NCBI GenBank assembly: GCA_030248295.1
Contig: JASANH010001212.1
Location: 62,001-126,000 of the forward strand
DNA length: 64,000 nucleotides
DNA from: Mesodorylaimus sp. YZB2_4
Lineage: Eukaryota; Nematoda; Enoplea; Dorylaimida; Dorylaimidae
Direction: 5' to 3'
Numbering within the stretch: the stretch's first letter is position 1; every line of letters starts with the position of its first letter. Below the pieces are notes generated by a model that searched no databases, was not told the origin of the DNA, and was given only the letters and a program-made list of their open reading frames with translations. Below are positions 1 through 11,800 of the stretch, piece after piece. Made by a program: the position numbers and the translations under genes.

Positions 1-2190
1 GAATAATGTGGTCTCTAGTAAAGTATGAACAGAGCGAAGATTTTCCAAAGTCTTGGAATTTGTCTCATGGCAGTTTTTGAAGTGATCAGTGCAAACTAAT
101 AAAACGCAGTGCCAGATAATCCCAGATAGCCACAAATGCCTTTAAGATCGCGGCCTTATAGCAAACATCAGGATCCACTACAAGGACTGCTAACTTACAA
201 GGATCCTAAACTTGCTTGGTGGCAGAGGCGTATCAAAACTAGGGCAAGATGCCAGCAAAATATCGTCGGTAGAAGTCATTCGTTTGTCCGCTGGACGTAC
301 ATGCAGAGCGCGGAGATCTAAAATTTTTTTATCCACACGTGAATACAAAAGCATATACGTAGCTGGTTAAAACATAGATGAGGCATTGACGTGATTCTGG
401 ACAAATTCAGTGTCCCTGGAAGCGGTAACTGTAAAACATTAGGTAATGGCTGCAACTCTATTTTGAATTGAGAAAAATGTAGGCAGGACGTGATACTCGT
501 TGGAAAGGAGTCCAGAGAGACAACTGTTGAAATAACCAAAGATAAAATTTCTGGTTTGTAACTCTGCGCGGATGGGTGTTTGATCAATTATTGTTTTATC
601 ACCTCACCATTGTTCGGTCACTTGATGATGAGTGTACATACGAGAGACCCATGAGTGCCATAACATGATATGAGGGTCTTCAAACTGGAAAGAGGCCAGA
701 TTTGTCAAAAGACCCCGCAGGTGGTCTCAAACCGACGATATGCGTTACTGGTGCTGTCGCTGTTGTTGAACCAACTTTCGCTCGCGGCCTGAATAAAATA
801 GAAGATTCACACATCTATTGTGTACTGTGTGTCAGTCCAGAGGCATGTATAGGTAGTAGGTACTCTCGGCATTATCATGATGTAGGTACCCACCGATGAC
901 ACACAACCTGACAGCGAAGACTGTCGCATTTCCACTGCAGCTGATTGATGCTGATTCCGTGATCAAATGGGCGTTGCAACCAAACTCGACCACTCCAGTA
1001 AAGCACGCCAGAGGCACTCACGGCCATAGGAGGCTTTTCCCAAAATAAGAACACCCTGTTCTCCCAGCCGCTTCACTGCAGCGGCATCTTCTTCGCACGT
1101 TGAGTTGGCGGAAATGCCTGGCCCAAAGTCACGGGAGGGATGTCGGCTCAGTGTGACTTTCCAATCAGTCTACGGTGGATTCTGTAATAATCGCCTAGTT
1201 TCGACGCTGCCTCAAGAGAGCCAAAATTATCAATGGTGATTATTTTTTAATTAGAAAAAAATTTTTAGGGGACTTCCTAGTTCTTCCAACTTCCAACCCG
1301 TTTTGCCTATAGCCAGCCAGCAACCATGATACGAGTATGATAAAGCGAGAGCGTTAGGTGACCAGCTCAGCTCTCACTGCAGCTTCCCTCTGTATCTCAA
1401 CCAGGAGCACCTCCACACGAGGGCATCCTGTGCCAGCACCAGCGTCCCAGGATGATACTGGGCGAAGAGGGTGGGACCTTCCCGACTGGTGTTCGAGAGC
1501 CAATTTCCCGATTCTCTACTCGCTTGGCGTGCCACTTGACGGTACGGGTGAGTCGCCCAGAAACAGCAGGGCCCGGTTTCACAACCATCTAGGACATGTC
1601 CTAAAATTAGGTCGATCAAATCACGATGATGATATACAGTAGGATAAGACTGAGGGCTGCCTAATATTCAGGACATGTCCTAGGTGATTATGAAAAAGGG
1701 GTTAAGCAGCCTCTGACCCAGGGCTTACGTGCGGTTCGATTCGTAGTCAATGTCATGTTCCTTTTCGCATTCGAGTGCGCATACCCGCGTTTAAAGTTTA
1801 TCATAGACTCTTCTGCGTTGACTTATCGCCACTGCGGAGTGGCAATTGATGCGTTCCCTTCCTGATATAGAGCAATCTGTGGAACTCTGATTTTGCGATA
1901 CTGCTCTTGTACAACAGCATTTGGCATCTACTCGTAACTCGTTGGCATAGCAAGCAGCGAAGAAAACACATGAACGGGAGCAAACTCATGTCACAATTGG
2001 TGTCTGTACACCGAAACGAAATCATTCGAATTCTCAGGATCTTCCTTCTGGTTGGGACACCAAAGCTCGAAATCACTAGAATACGAGACCAAGTCACAAT
2101 GAGCACATCCTCGAAGAAAATATTCAGACAATAGCCAGGCCCTGCCAACAGCTGGTGAGAATAAAGTCTACATCGATGGAAACTGTACTC
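1..2190. other. Left flank, no supported gene
   Basis: I see no reading frame here with believable splice sites or family resemblance. The stretch is of mixed composition. It holds the paired 12-bp palindromes listed separately, and one tRNA B-box-like word (GGTTCGATTCG near 1735) with no convincing A box upstream. Confidence 0.5.
1591..1681. repeat. Pair of 12-bp palindromes in inverted context
   Basis: AGGACATGTCCT occurs at 1591-1602 and again at 1670-1681. The flanking bases also match when one copy is reverse-complemented (CTAGGACATGTCCT plus an A/T-rich tail), so the two form the ends of an imperfect inverted repeat of about 25-bp arms around an 80-bp centre. The core GGACATGTCC also fits the p53-family half-site pattern RRRCWWGYYY. 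Confidence 0.6.
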
Positions 2191-2192
2191 AC

Positions 2193-2273
2193 GCTTAACG
2201 CACCGACGACGTATGACTTTGAGCCACCTTGCGGACTTTTCGCCATTTGTGTTTCCTTGGGCTGCATTGGCAT
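2193..2273 (-). CDS. Putative first exon of a small downstream gene
   Basis: On the minus strand an ATG at 2273 directly follows an acceptor-like tract ending in TCAG and opens 27 codons (MPMQPKETQ...YVVGALS) up to a donor GTGAGT at 2192. The ATG lies only 65 nt beyond the stop codon of the membrane-protein gene on the same strand, a spacing typical of nematode operons. A further stretch around 2050-2120, in a different frame, reads like a Cys-containing protein segment (CAHCDLVSY...ELWCPN), but its splice phase does not join cleanly. I recognise no family, and it may not be a gene. Confidence 0.3.
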
Positions 2274-2338
2274 CTGACACGGAAACATGCAAAGTCATTG
2301 TTGGGGAATGAAGCTAATGGACCTCACCTCGGGCGCTC

Positions 2339-3108
2339 CTACAGCCTTTGTTGATGGAACGTGGGGCTCGACTCCGCCGGGTGCACTTGCTAAAACCTGA
2401 AGCAAAGGACATCGTACTTTGAGTTGTCTCCACGAACGGGTTAGTCGAGCGACTTACCTCATTTTTTGCAGCAGGAGAACCGGGCGGTGATTGAGACTTT
2501 GGAACTGGTGACTTCTTGCCGTCGGCTTCTTTGGGGGTCTCGAACTCGGCTCGAAGCTTTTCTTGGAGTTTGAACACCTGGGATTTCTGCCAGACAATGC
2601 GACGAGTTTCCTTTTTCTGAACTTCCTTTCCTGCAGGTTTCTTCTTTCCATCTTCGCTGCTGACGCTGCCCCTTTTGTGTCGGTCCTTGTCCCGTCCGTG
2701 CTGCTTGTCCTGGTCCTGTTTGTCGGGCTTGTCCTTCTTCACCCTGTGATCTTCTCTGTCGGCTGATCGTCCGTGCGTTCCGCCTGGTTTCTCGCCTCGT
2801 CTTCTCTGTTCAAACTTTGGATCTCTCTGCATAAGCATTCGGCGATGTCGATCGGTGGCGCTGCTGCTGATACTCGCCAAGTGTTGCCGATTCATTTGTT
2901 GCCACTGAAGCTCGCGAAATCGTCGCTCGTCTTCGTCCGGCTCTTCGCAGCATGCGCAGGCCAGAACCACCGCCACCAACGAGACTAAGGCAACCGCGGA
3001 TGCAACGATAGCCAATATCCAAATCGAGAAGGACGACAACGACACTTGAGGGTCCAACTCTGCCCATCGACTCATCGAACCGTCGCTTTGCACCGACGCG
3101 GGCGCCAT
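2339..3108 (-). CDS. Small single-pass membrane protein with a Lys-rich tail
   Basis: Two exons (3108-2458 and 2389-2339) join in phase through GTAAGT and TTTTAG and give 233 residues. I start at ATG 3108, because the longer frame upstream begins only with a GTG. The protein has a short N-terminal segment, one strongly hydrophobic helix at about residues 29-54 followed by cysteines that could be palmitoylated (ACACCEE), then a highly charged tail rich in Lys, Arg, Asp and Gln (runs such as KKDKPDKQDQDK). The tail ends QVHPAESSPTFHQQRL. It is probably a type I or III membrane protein with a disordered cytosolic tail. I know no family for it. The gene is head-to-head with SNAPC4 about 410 nt away, so the two may share a promoter region. 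Confidence 0.6.
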
Positions 3109-3518
3109 CCTCAAACGAGCGCAAGCCCACACGTAAATAAATGGATATACAGTAGATCAGGGCGAATGTGATTATGGATACACTAGAATTGGCACAAACG
3201 AGCAGTGTAAAGTCGTGCAGCTATGGACTGCTCTGTCACTTGATAAAATGACACATGATGCGTTTCAGGCTAGTCCCCAGGGGAGGGAGGGATCAGGCAG
3301 CGACGAACACTCCAACCAATGGTGCGATGGTTAAAAAACTGAGCAATCAGAACATTGCAACCTGCTGGTCACGCGACCTGTGCATTAGAAGTCAGAGATT
3401 GTGCGATAGCTCTGCACACAAAGGTGTGAGACTCTGATTTGCTTGTGAGCGAAGAAACTTGGGAAGTACGCAGATACTTTCATCGACTTCAAGAAAAACA
3501 TTGAAGGAAAGTCCAAAT
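3109..3518. promoter_or_regulatory. Probable shared 5' region between divergent genes
   Basis: This 410-nt interval separates the start codons of the minus-strand membrane protein and the plus-strand SNAPC4 gene, so it should contain both promoters and both 5' ends. I see no TATA box or named site. It contains one copy of the TACAGTA word (3148-3154). Confidence 0.4.
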
Positions 3519-5578
3519 ATGGCATCGTCGCCCAGTTCCGATCTTGTAAGATTTTGAATCCGGAACTCACTTCGCAACAAACATTTTTCGCTTTCAGCCG
3601 GACGCTTTGAATTCTGAAATGGGAGAAGAGGAAATCATGGAAATCGTTGCGTCTGGGCAGTTGCCGAAATCGAAGGAAACTTTGTTGGCGCTGAATTCGG
3701 CGTATCAAGAAGTGCTCCGAGAGTTGATCAAAAAAGTGTCGTCGAAATTGGAGGAAGGTTTGAAAAAGCAGGTAAGATGAGTTAATTTGGGGAAAAGGCC
3801 CGGGACCAGAATTTACGTTTCGGGGATCAGCCTTGTTTTTTGTAATTTTTTTGTTCCAGGCAGCTTTGGAGCGAGAATTGGAATTGGCCCGAGGTGAAGA
3901 AGAATTGAAGAAGTTCGTTCGTGTGCCCATTCTGCAATATATCCCGCCTTATTTTCGAGACTCGGCCGGAATGGTAAAAAGTCAAAAAAAAATAGTCAGC
4001 GCCTTGCGAAAATGTTTTGACATTTTAGACTCCAAAACCGAACTGCGAAGCGCTGTTTAAAAAAGCTGAGAACGAATTGGATCCGTTGGTAGAACCGGCC
4101 AAGAAATGGGGCAAAAGCGAAAAGGCGGCACTTTTGCAAGCGATTCAAACGGCCATGGTCGAACATGAATTGGCGCCCATGCAAGAAAAGTAAGGATTTT
4201 TTCTGTTGACGGCGGGTTTTTCCAAGAAAAGAGCCATAATTCTCGGCTTTCTACGATTTAGGCTTGATGGATTGATGGTCGAGTTCAAGGCCGCCGGAGA
4301 AGGCGAACACGAATTTTTTACGAACAAAATTGAGAAAATCAAAGCCCGAATCGCCCAGATGGCGTGAGTTTTGTCCTGCCCTTCCCTTCTGTTGTGAAAC
4401 TGTTCCGAGTCTTCGTTCTAGAAACAAGGTGGACATTTCGAAATATCCGTCGACGACGTTGGAGCAGTTGGACTGGAATAAAATATCCGTCGTGGACGTA
4501 AGGAGAGTCCAACGGGATCCTGCTTTTTCCCAGACTCGGCATTTTCAGATGAAAGGCACTCGGTCGGAAATGGAATGTCGCTTGGCTTTCTTCAACATGT
4601 TCCATCCGTCCTTGAATCAGGATAAAAATTGGGGAGAAGAAGAACTCGAGCGCCTGGCCGAGATCGCCGAGAAACACGAGTTGCGAGATTGGAGCTCGAT
4701 CGCGGCTGAACTGGGAGTAAGTGTCAGTGCGGACGGTCGAGAGGCCCTGGGAGGGTTCACTGACCCCACTTCCATAAACTCGGATTCCAGACCCGTCGCA
4801 CTGCGTTCCAATGTTTCGAGAAGTACCAGACGACTTTGAATCCAGATATGGTCAAGAAGTGAGCGGAGTGCGGGGCGCCCACGGCCAGACCAGGGAACAG
4901 CCCTTGTTTTGCTTGCAGGGAATGGGACGCCGCCGAAGACGAGAAGCTGCGAGATGCTGTCCGAGCTTGTCGCATGGGGGATTACGTGGCATGGGAACTG
5001 GTCACAGGCTACATGGAAGGGCGCACTCGCGCGCAGTGCCAAGCTGGCTGGCTCCGAAAGTTGGACCCGTCGTTGAAGAGCGGTCGTTGGCAAGAAAGCG
5101 AGGACGAGGTGCGTTTGGTCGCCTTTTCAGGGACTCGACTGAAATCTGTTCATTGCAGACACTCAAACTGGCGGTGAAAAAGTACGGCGTGAAAGGGTGG
5201 CGCAAAATCGCTCGCGAAGTGCCCGGCCGGACCGAAGCTCAGTGCCGTGAACGTTGAACGTCGGCTTTGCATGGTGACATCAAAACTGGCGAGTGGACTG
5301 ATGAAGAAGACAAGTCGTTGATGGAAGGCTTGGAGCAATACGGCTTCGGAAAGTGGTCGAAAGTGTGCACGCTATTGGAGGGCCGTACTCCCTCGGCTTG
5401 CAAGATTCGCTATCGCACGCTGATGAAGAGCGGAGGGAAGAAGAAAGGACGCGGAAAGAGACGTGGGAAACAAATGGTCGAGGTCGAAGAAGGCGGGAAG
5501 ACGGCGCAGCAGAAGAAGAAGGGTCGTCGAGGAAGGAAGAAGGTCGTGAAAGTGTCCAAGAAAGAAGAGCAGGAGTGA
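3519..5578 (+). CDS. SNAPC4: snRNA-activating protein complex subunit 4 (Myb repeats)
   Basis: SNAPC4 is the DNA-binding subunit of SNAPc, which recruits RNA polymerase II or III to snRNA promoters; the C. elegans protein also serves SL RNA and piRNA genes. Ten exons splice in phase: 3519-3545, 3598-3771, 3860-3973, 4029-4189, 4262-4363, 4422-4497, 4549-4716, 4791-4858, 4919-5108, 5159-5578 (500 codons). The N-terminal helix (LNSAYQEVLRELI), the DWNKIS half-repeat and several Myb repeats (DWSSIAAELG; KGWRKIAREVPGRTEAQCRER; GKWSKVCTLLEGRT) match the family in order. The tail is a short Lys/Arg-rich segment, so the protein is far shorter than vertebrate SNAPC4. The intron 4498-4548 is 51 nt and contains no in-frame stop. 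An in-frame TGA at 5253-5255 sits between the last two Myb repeats, where the local frame also looks disturbed; a sequencing error is most likely. Confidence 0.88.
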
Positions 5579-6862
5579 ATAGAGGAAAGGAGGTGATTAT
5601 GGTTGGAGATGATTGGACTGGTTAGGATGGTTAGGGCATTATGAAATTGGGATAAATGGAGATCAGAAATTAGAATAGGTTTATGAAAGTTTTTGGGTGT
5701 TCATATATTAGATTTGTTTTAATGGAAGTTAAAATTTTTGTTGAGGATGAAGTGGCGGTTAGTGGTCATATAAGTGACGCGGACTCTGGAGTACAGTGAT
5801 AGTGTCCCATCACTATGTGCTGCATGGTCAGGTGTGTGTAAAGTATTCGGTTCGATATCTTTTTGGCCAGCGAGACTAGGACTACACAGCTGCCTTCCTC
5901 GCAAGATTCCAAACTTGCCAATGAGTATGGTTCAATGGTGAAGCACCGCTCGTTGCAGATCGGTGGGACTGCCACTTGGTTCCAGCAATGGTGTGGGGCT
6001 TGTTGTAGTGCGTGCCTAAAGTTGGCGGCCTACATGCGTGTCTGCTTTCTAGAGCTCGTGCATGGCGAACAAGATGCAAGGACAGGCATTCTTGCCGTCA
6101 AGCAGTTCGCCAAAGACAGCAAGCAAGGGCACCATGCTTCTGATATGCGGTTGAGGTGTGCCAGCTCGATTAATTTGAAGGTTGACTGCACAGAAACAAC
6201 TAGTTTGCAACTGTTTTTTTGCTAGCTCTGCGCTTTCTAATCTGCCTCTTGCCTGGCTCGAGGGTTCCATGGCGTAAGGGCACACGAGGATCGAAAATAT
6301 CCAAGAACAGTCAAACAAAACTAGATTTATTTAGCCGCGTAATGTAATAAAGATAAAAATTGTCTGCTACTCAGCGGGAAATACCCAAAATTACAAATTG
6401 GACGGGTACCTACTTGGTTGTCCTGTGCGTGTGAGGTTTTCTCTGGTCGACTGTAAAAGTATCGTTTAATTAATTGGTTGATTGATAAAAGTGTAGTAAA
6501 AAATCGATCGATAAAAACTTTTGGTGAGTGAATCCGGCCCTTAATAGTCGATTTACTCGTGCTGGCAAGGTTTTGCTTTTCCAGGCATTGGAGTGTCCAG
6601 CAGATACAGTAGGTAGTGTGCTGATCGTGAGGGTAAGCGGATGATCCCTGTAAGCCGCCTTAGTTATTTTATATCGCAAATCTAATCCTAATCAATTGAA
6701 AAAGGTTTTTACAGCAGTAAATCGTGAGATCATTGACCAGACCTATACTTACGATTAGTAAGAGGTACAGTGCCACATTTTTGTTCCAGTCCGAGCTTTG
6801 GCAGCGTATACGAGCGTCAAAGATCAGGTTGATTGCATAGGCAAAGCGACGACGATTCAGCC
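5579..6862. other. Intergenic, no supported gene
   Basis: This is the 3' flank of SNAPC4 followed by unremarkable mixed sequence. An intronless frame of 120 codons at 5863-6225 lacks any protein-like pattern and is treated as chance. One TACAGTA word lies at 6605. Confidence 0.5.
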
Positions 6863-7065
6863 ATGAGTTCACGATTGAACGCGGATCATACAATTATGTG
6901 TCCACGCGGGGCAGGAGGTGACTCACTCGCCCTTTTCAATACACCCGTTGATTCATTGATGGCATTCTGCAAGAAGTGTGGGCAATTTTTTCCACCGAGC
7001 ACGATTTTCTACGATAGGATCAAAAGCGATCAAGAACCGGAAGGCAGTTATCTGTCTTTAGTCAA
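6863..7065 (+). CDS. Possible first exon with a CxxC motif
   Basis: An ATG at 6863 opens 67 codons (MSSRLNADH...SLMAFCKKCGQFFPPS...YLSLVK) that end at a good donor, GTAAGT. The CKKCGQFF motif suggests half of a zinc ribbon. Just downstream, around 7150-7270, another frame reads KCHVCQGMPTCKRMATAIES, which could supply further cysteines, but I could not join the two with consistent phase. No family was recognised. It may belong to the same gene as the spliced exons at 8445-8839. Confidence 0.3.
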
Positions 7066-8444
7066 GTAAGTCGCGTTTCTTTCTTTGGGAGAGGGACCGA
7101 ATTAGTTTGGCAAACTTCCCACCCTGGCACTTATTGTACGAAAAGATTGAAAAAGGACATTGGCGGCATTGTTTACTTTTGTGGCCGTCGGTTTCAATTT
7201 CGTAAATGCCATGTTTGCCAGGGAATGCCCACTTGTAAAAGAATGGCGACTGCTATTGAAAGTGCATGTAGGTCATTTCGTGTCATATAGATTACATCTC
7301 ATGGCGTTGTCGTGATTCGATTTGGGTGTACGCTTTCTCATGTCTTCCTCGAAGAGAGTTCATTCTCATGGCCCCATCCACCCACCTGCAGTAACTGCTT
7401 TGAACTAGGCGACCTAGAATCGATTTGTGAGATGACTTGTCGTCAAATTATACTGCTAGTAAAAATGATTGAACGACGGGCGCGTTTGGGTCGTGTACTC
7501 AGTCTATGCCTCCCACCTGACTGTTGAACATAGCGAGATGAATTTCTAAATTGCCTCAAGAGCACGGTCGCATCGTGTAGTACGTGTGCCTTTTGTCAGA
7601 GCGGTCCCTTTTTTTTCATCATGATCAAAAGAAAGCCGCCGCACGACCGCTTTTTGGTTAGTGCGCGATATGTGTTAGTTTTGACACGCATCAATGTAAT
7701 ATTTGACAACTGACGTCCGTTATGTGCTGGCCGTGAACATAGTTTTGGTGGTATTGACTTATGACAGGCCACAAGTGTACACAAACGTTTGTTTCTCCGT
7801 TCATCTTGGCGGAAGGTTGCACATGAGCCAACACGTCGTAAATCTCGTTTCTTGGGAGCAGGTGCAGAAGGAAAACGAACCGTGTTGAAGGCAATTTTTG
7901 ATGAATGTGTTATGAATCGTTATTACTCGACGTAGATCGAAGGGCCTTGTATTGAACGTGCTCTCGTCGACTTTGATAACGTGCACCTTGGTAAAATTCC
8001 GTTTCGCCAAGGTGTTTAGAAAGTTGACTAAAAAAGTAGTCAAGGTTTTTTAGTTAAACAACGATGGAAGAAGGAACGCTTTCGGCGGTTCGTCGCTTGA
8101 AGCAGGCTCTGTTCAGGCTTTCGTAGCAAACTCAGCGAAACGTGGAATGTTTTGAAATACCAACCAAGCCGACTGGGCTATGCTGTGATTCTGGAGCGTG
8201 CTTATTGGCGTATCAAGTATGCGAATCTGCACTGAGCATACAAGAGAGCCCGTGTGGCTGGTGTTCTGTTTGGAAAAATACTAGTTTTCTCAATTCAATA
8301 GCATAGGTCTGTTTTGTGTGCTTTTTCGTCGTAATACTTTTTCATATTCGCAGTTGTGCAGAAGGGGGCTAAAAGTTGGCGCAAACTCTACTTTGATCAC
8401 TTATGTTTGGTGGCGATTTAGCAAAAGAATTTTTTGCTTTTTAG

Positions 8445-8839
8445 AATAAAATCGAACATTCAAATTAAGAGACCACAAGAATTTCAGTATTGTGTTGAAA
8501 AATTCGATGAGATGGTAGTCAATGACAGTACTGGAAGGCGAAATATTTTGGGATTGAAAACGCAGGATGTCGATACGACGACGGGCGCTGTTCATGTTCG
8601 AATTGGCTCAAAGGTGAGTATTTGTCAGGGATTATAGGACTATGGACCTGTACGATCTTGGGCACGTTGGAACAAACTGGATGGATTTGGGCAGAAATGT
8701 TTGTTGACCTCCATGGCTTGCACAGAGTAGAAAATCAGCAGAAGTTGGCGTAGCTCGTTGCCTAATTGGGTCAGGTGTCATCCACTCTGGTCGATTTATC
8801 GCCTTGGGTTCTGGTTCATTGAGTGTACTCATTTTATGA
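8445..8839 (+). CDS. Last two exons of an unidentified gene
   Basis: Exon 8445-8613 follows a clean TTTTTAG acceptor, reads IKSNIQIKRPQEFQYC... to ...GAVHVRIGSK, and ends at GTGAGT. Exon 8726-8839 follows GCACAG, continues in the same phase (SRKSAEVGVARCLIGSG...) and ends at TGA 8837-8839. The two join without a frame change, which argues for a real gene. Earlier pieces with splice-like ends lie at about 7788-7860 (...FSVHLGGRLHMSQHVV...) and 7935-7990 (IEGPCIERALVDFDNVHL), but I cannot assemble a full model. I do not recognise the protein. Confidence 0.45.
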
Positions 8840-11800
8840 GTGGCAGCATGACTTGGCTGGACAATTGTTGCTCTCCTAGGACGGAGGGAGGAACTTTGTG
8901 TGCTGTGGTCGTTTGAGGCAGGCTCGACAATGGAAGTGCTCTATTACTCTATTTCCGACTTTTTTGTCATCGGAGAAGTTGAAGAATGGCGGGAATGCGG
9001 GTTTTTAAAAGGCTCTAATTTTGTTAGCTAGGGTGTTTGGCATAGACAACGAAGTGATTGAGGCGAGGGGGAGGATGTATTGCTCATGTTGCATGTGCGT
9101 CGTTTCTATCGTATACACGGGCACAAATTCATTGGCTTCGTACGTGTTAGTTGTGGGTGGAGTCCGGATAGGGAGGAATGCAATAGAAGCTTTTGTGGCA
9201 TCGACGAACGGCCCGAAGCGGCTTCTTGATGCTAGCTAACGGCCGAATGCACCCGTGTACAATGCTTCTAGCAGATGCTCATGAGAAACGGAAAGGACTC
9301 TGGGAGAGCTCATGGAAATGAAGGACGAATGGGAATGAAGCTAGCAAAAGAAGCAAAAGCGACGGCGAAAAACGGCGCGTCGCGGCGCCTTTAGTTTCCT
9401 TTTCTCTTTCTCGTTCTCGCCCTCTGGACGCTTCTCCCGCTTGCTCATATTCCAGTTTTTTTCGTTTTCGATCTTTACCTTTCGTACGAGAGCACTAACT
9501 TTATTGTTAGCACCTCCGTCTTATTAGCAAGTGTGCTATCACCTAGAACCTTGAGGGTCGGAGACAAAGAGTGTTCGACGGGCAGCCGACATGGATGAAT
9601 CGGACGACAGTGGACAGGTAATGCAAGGCGTTGGAAATCGGAGGTGTGAGTAGGCAGTTGGACATGTGTGTGGCCTGTTGGTCTGGGTGTCCTTGTACTT
9701 GTTCCTGTCGTGACGTCGATGATGTGCATGCAAGGCTGGAATGGACCATTTCCATGAAATATTTGTTGGATAAATCTAGTTTTTGCTATTTTTATGAAGG
9801 ACATAATTGGACTCGTAGACGAGGCTGTGCGGGCGGATGTGGTAGGGGAGGCTAGTGAAAAGCGATCTGGCGTGTTGAGACGAGGGTGCTTGGCGGAAGG
9901 TAGCTTTTCTCATGGAAATGGCTGTGTTCCCCTAAGCCATATAGAGGTATAAGTTGGCGTGGGCTCGGCTGGATAGGGCCTAATGAAGCATCGTTTCTAC
10001 CTGACTGCTCGTTTCGGTATTCATTACGAAAGGCAGGCTCAGTTGGAGACCGTTTTCCCACTTCCGAACATTTTCCATGCTTTCCGGTTTTTCGTTTGCA
10101 CGAATTACCGACGTGGAAGCTTCAGTCATTCGATCCCCGACGGGACCATTTTCAGTCGACGGAACAGTCGGCTCGTGACGCGTGTTACATATGCCTTTGT
10201 GTGTACATAGGCGGAGAGGCCGAGGTGAAGTGGAGGGTTCGGTTTTCATTTCGAAACGACTGGGAGGGAACTAGAATCGAAGGCTGGCCCAAAAGAACGA
10301 AATACGTAACGATATTTGCTAAACATCGGTTTCATTCGTTACGCTTCTTCTGTCCGTAGACTCGCGTGGGAGAGTGTAGCGAAATGGAATTGGCGACTTG
10401 ACTTGCAACTACCGACGGCACTGTATCGGCTTTTTGGTCCATTACAATTCGTGTATATGTACTCGTCAGCAATGCAAACAGAAACGGGACTGGCAGTCGT
10501 TTCTTTGAAATTAGAATAATTTCATCATCGGACGTTAGACGGAGTGCTTCTTGGCATGTGTATTTCACCTGCGCTCGCCCGAGCTCTTTATTCAAGCCCC
10601 GAGACCGCGGATATCGGGCTTCCGCTGCGAGACAAGAATCGACTGTATGATCAGTGCAGCTGTCGAGACGGGTCTCTGGTTGCCGCCGTCCACCCAGGCC
10701 GTTTCTTTGACAGGACTTATTTGGATTGAGGAGCTTACGAAAGTAGAATAGGTCGTCACGTGACTGGCTTTTCTTATCGGCCTGGTTTCCTATTTGCTCA
10801 GAAGCGGATAGTGGGAATTGTTCGGTGATCATCCAAGTTGAACCAATCGGTTGGGGAGAATAGGACGGTGTGCTGGGTGGCATACTTGAGGAGAGGACTC
10901 AAACGTGAGTCACGTCATCGCCGTGGTCGTGACCACTCGAGATTGTCAACCTGGCTCGTGGTCTTGAGAGCTGCTGTTGTCTCGCATTACGAAAAATCGT
11001 CTTCTGCTCTGACGATATTCATTGCATCGAAGCTGCGCTGGCGAGACGGCTGTGCTGCGCTGACAGTTCTACTGTTGAATAATTGTGTGGTTTGGACTGA
11101 GGTATTGTTGGTGGTCCGTCGACTCGTCCGATTGGAGATCAAAGCGTGTCGGTGGGTGACCGAAGGGACTGCTTATTGGCAGATCAGTAATCACTGGCGG
11201 AAATTAAATGAATGCAGAGCTGCAAGCCATCATTCAAACGTTGGCATTGCGTTTGAAGGTGGGTGAAGACCAATGAAGGGACTGGTGGAGTATGGAAAGT
11301 CTAGTGGGGATGACAGCTTCAGTTTGATAGATTAGAGGGCTTTAGTGGAGGTACGACTGGGGTCTTGGTTTACCTTGAGTATGGGGAATGCGAATGCGTA
11401 CACTTTTGCTAAGTCTTTGCTGCCCTCTGTGGATCACCTTGGCATAAGATGTATTGATGGCGGGCGGAAATGCGCCTTTTGGCTCACGTGCACTCTGCCT
11501 GACCGCCTAACTTGCTAAAGACAGATGCGGCTTCAACGCACTCGGCCCAAATGGGACTGTCCTATGTAAGCTGCAGGGTGGTCGTCCGTACTGCACGAGG
11601 GACTGTCGGCTACAGTTCTCGACCGAAGGGTTTGGAAGAGAGTGTCTTTGAATCAATGCGCCACCTGAGCTACAAGTGGTGAATTTCTTGTTTTCCTGGT
11701 GACGAGGCCGATTCTAGTGTGGATGTGAATGCTTGGAGAGAGTGTTCTGGAAATAGCGCGGGGACTGTTTGAGGACGGGGGAACTGGGTGTGCAAATATC

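Noticed and set aside
5863..6225. 120-codon plus-strand frame
   Set aside because: No splice context, no start context and no family-like pattern; overlapping frames of similar length exist on the other strand.
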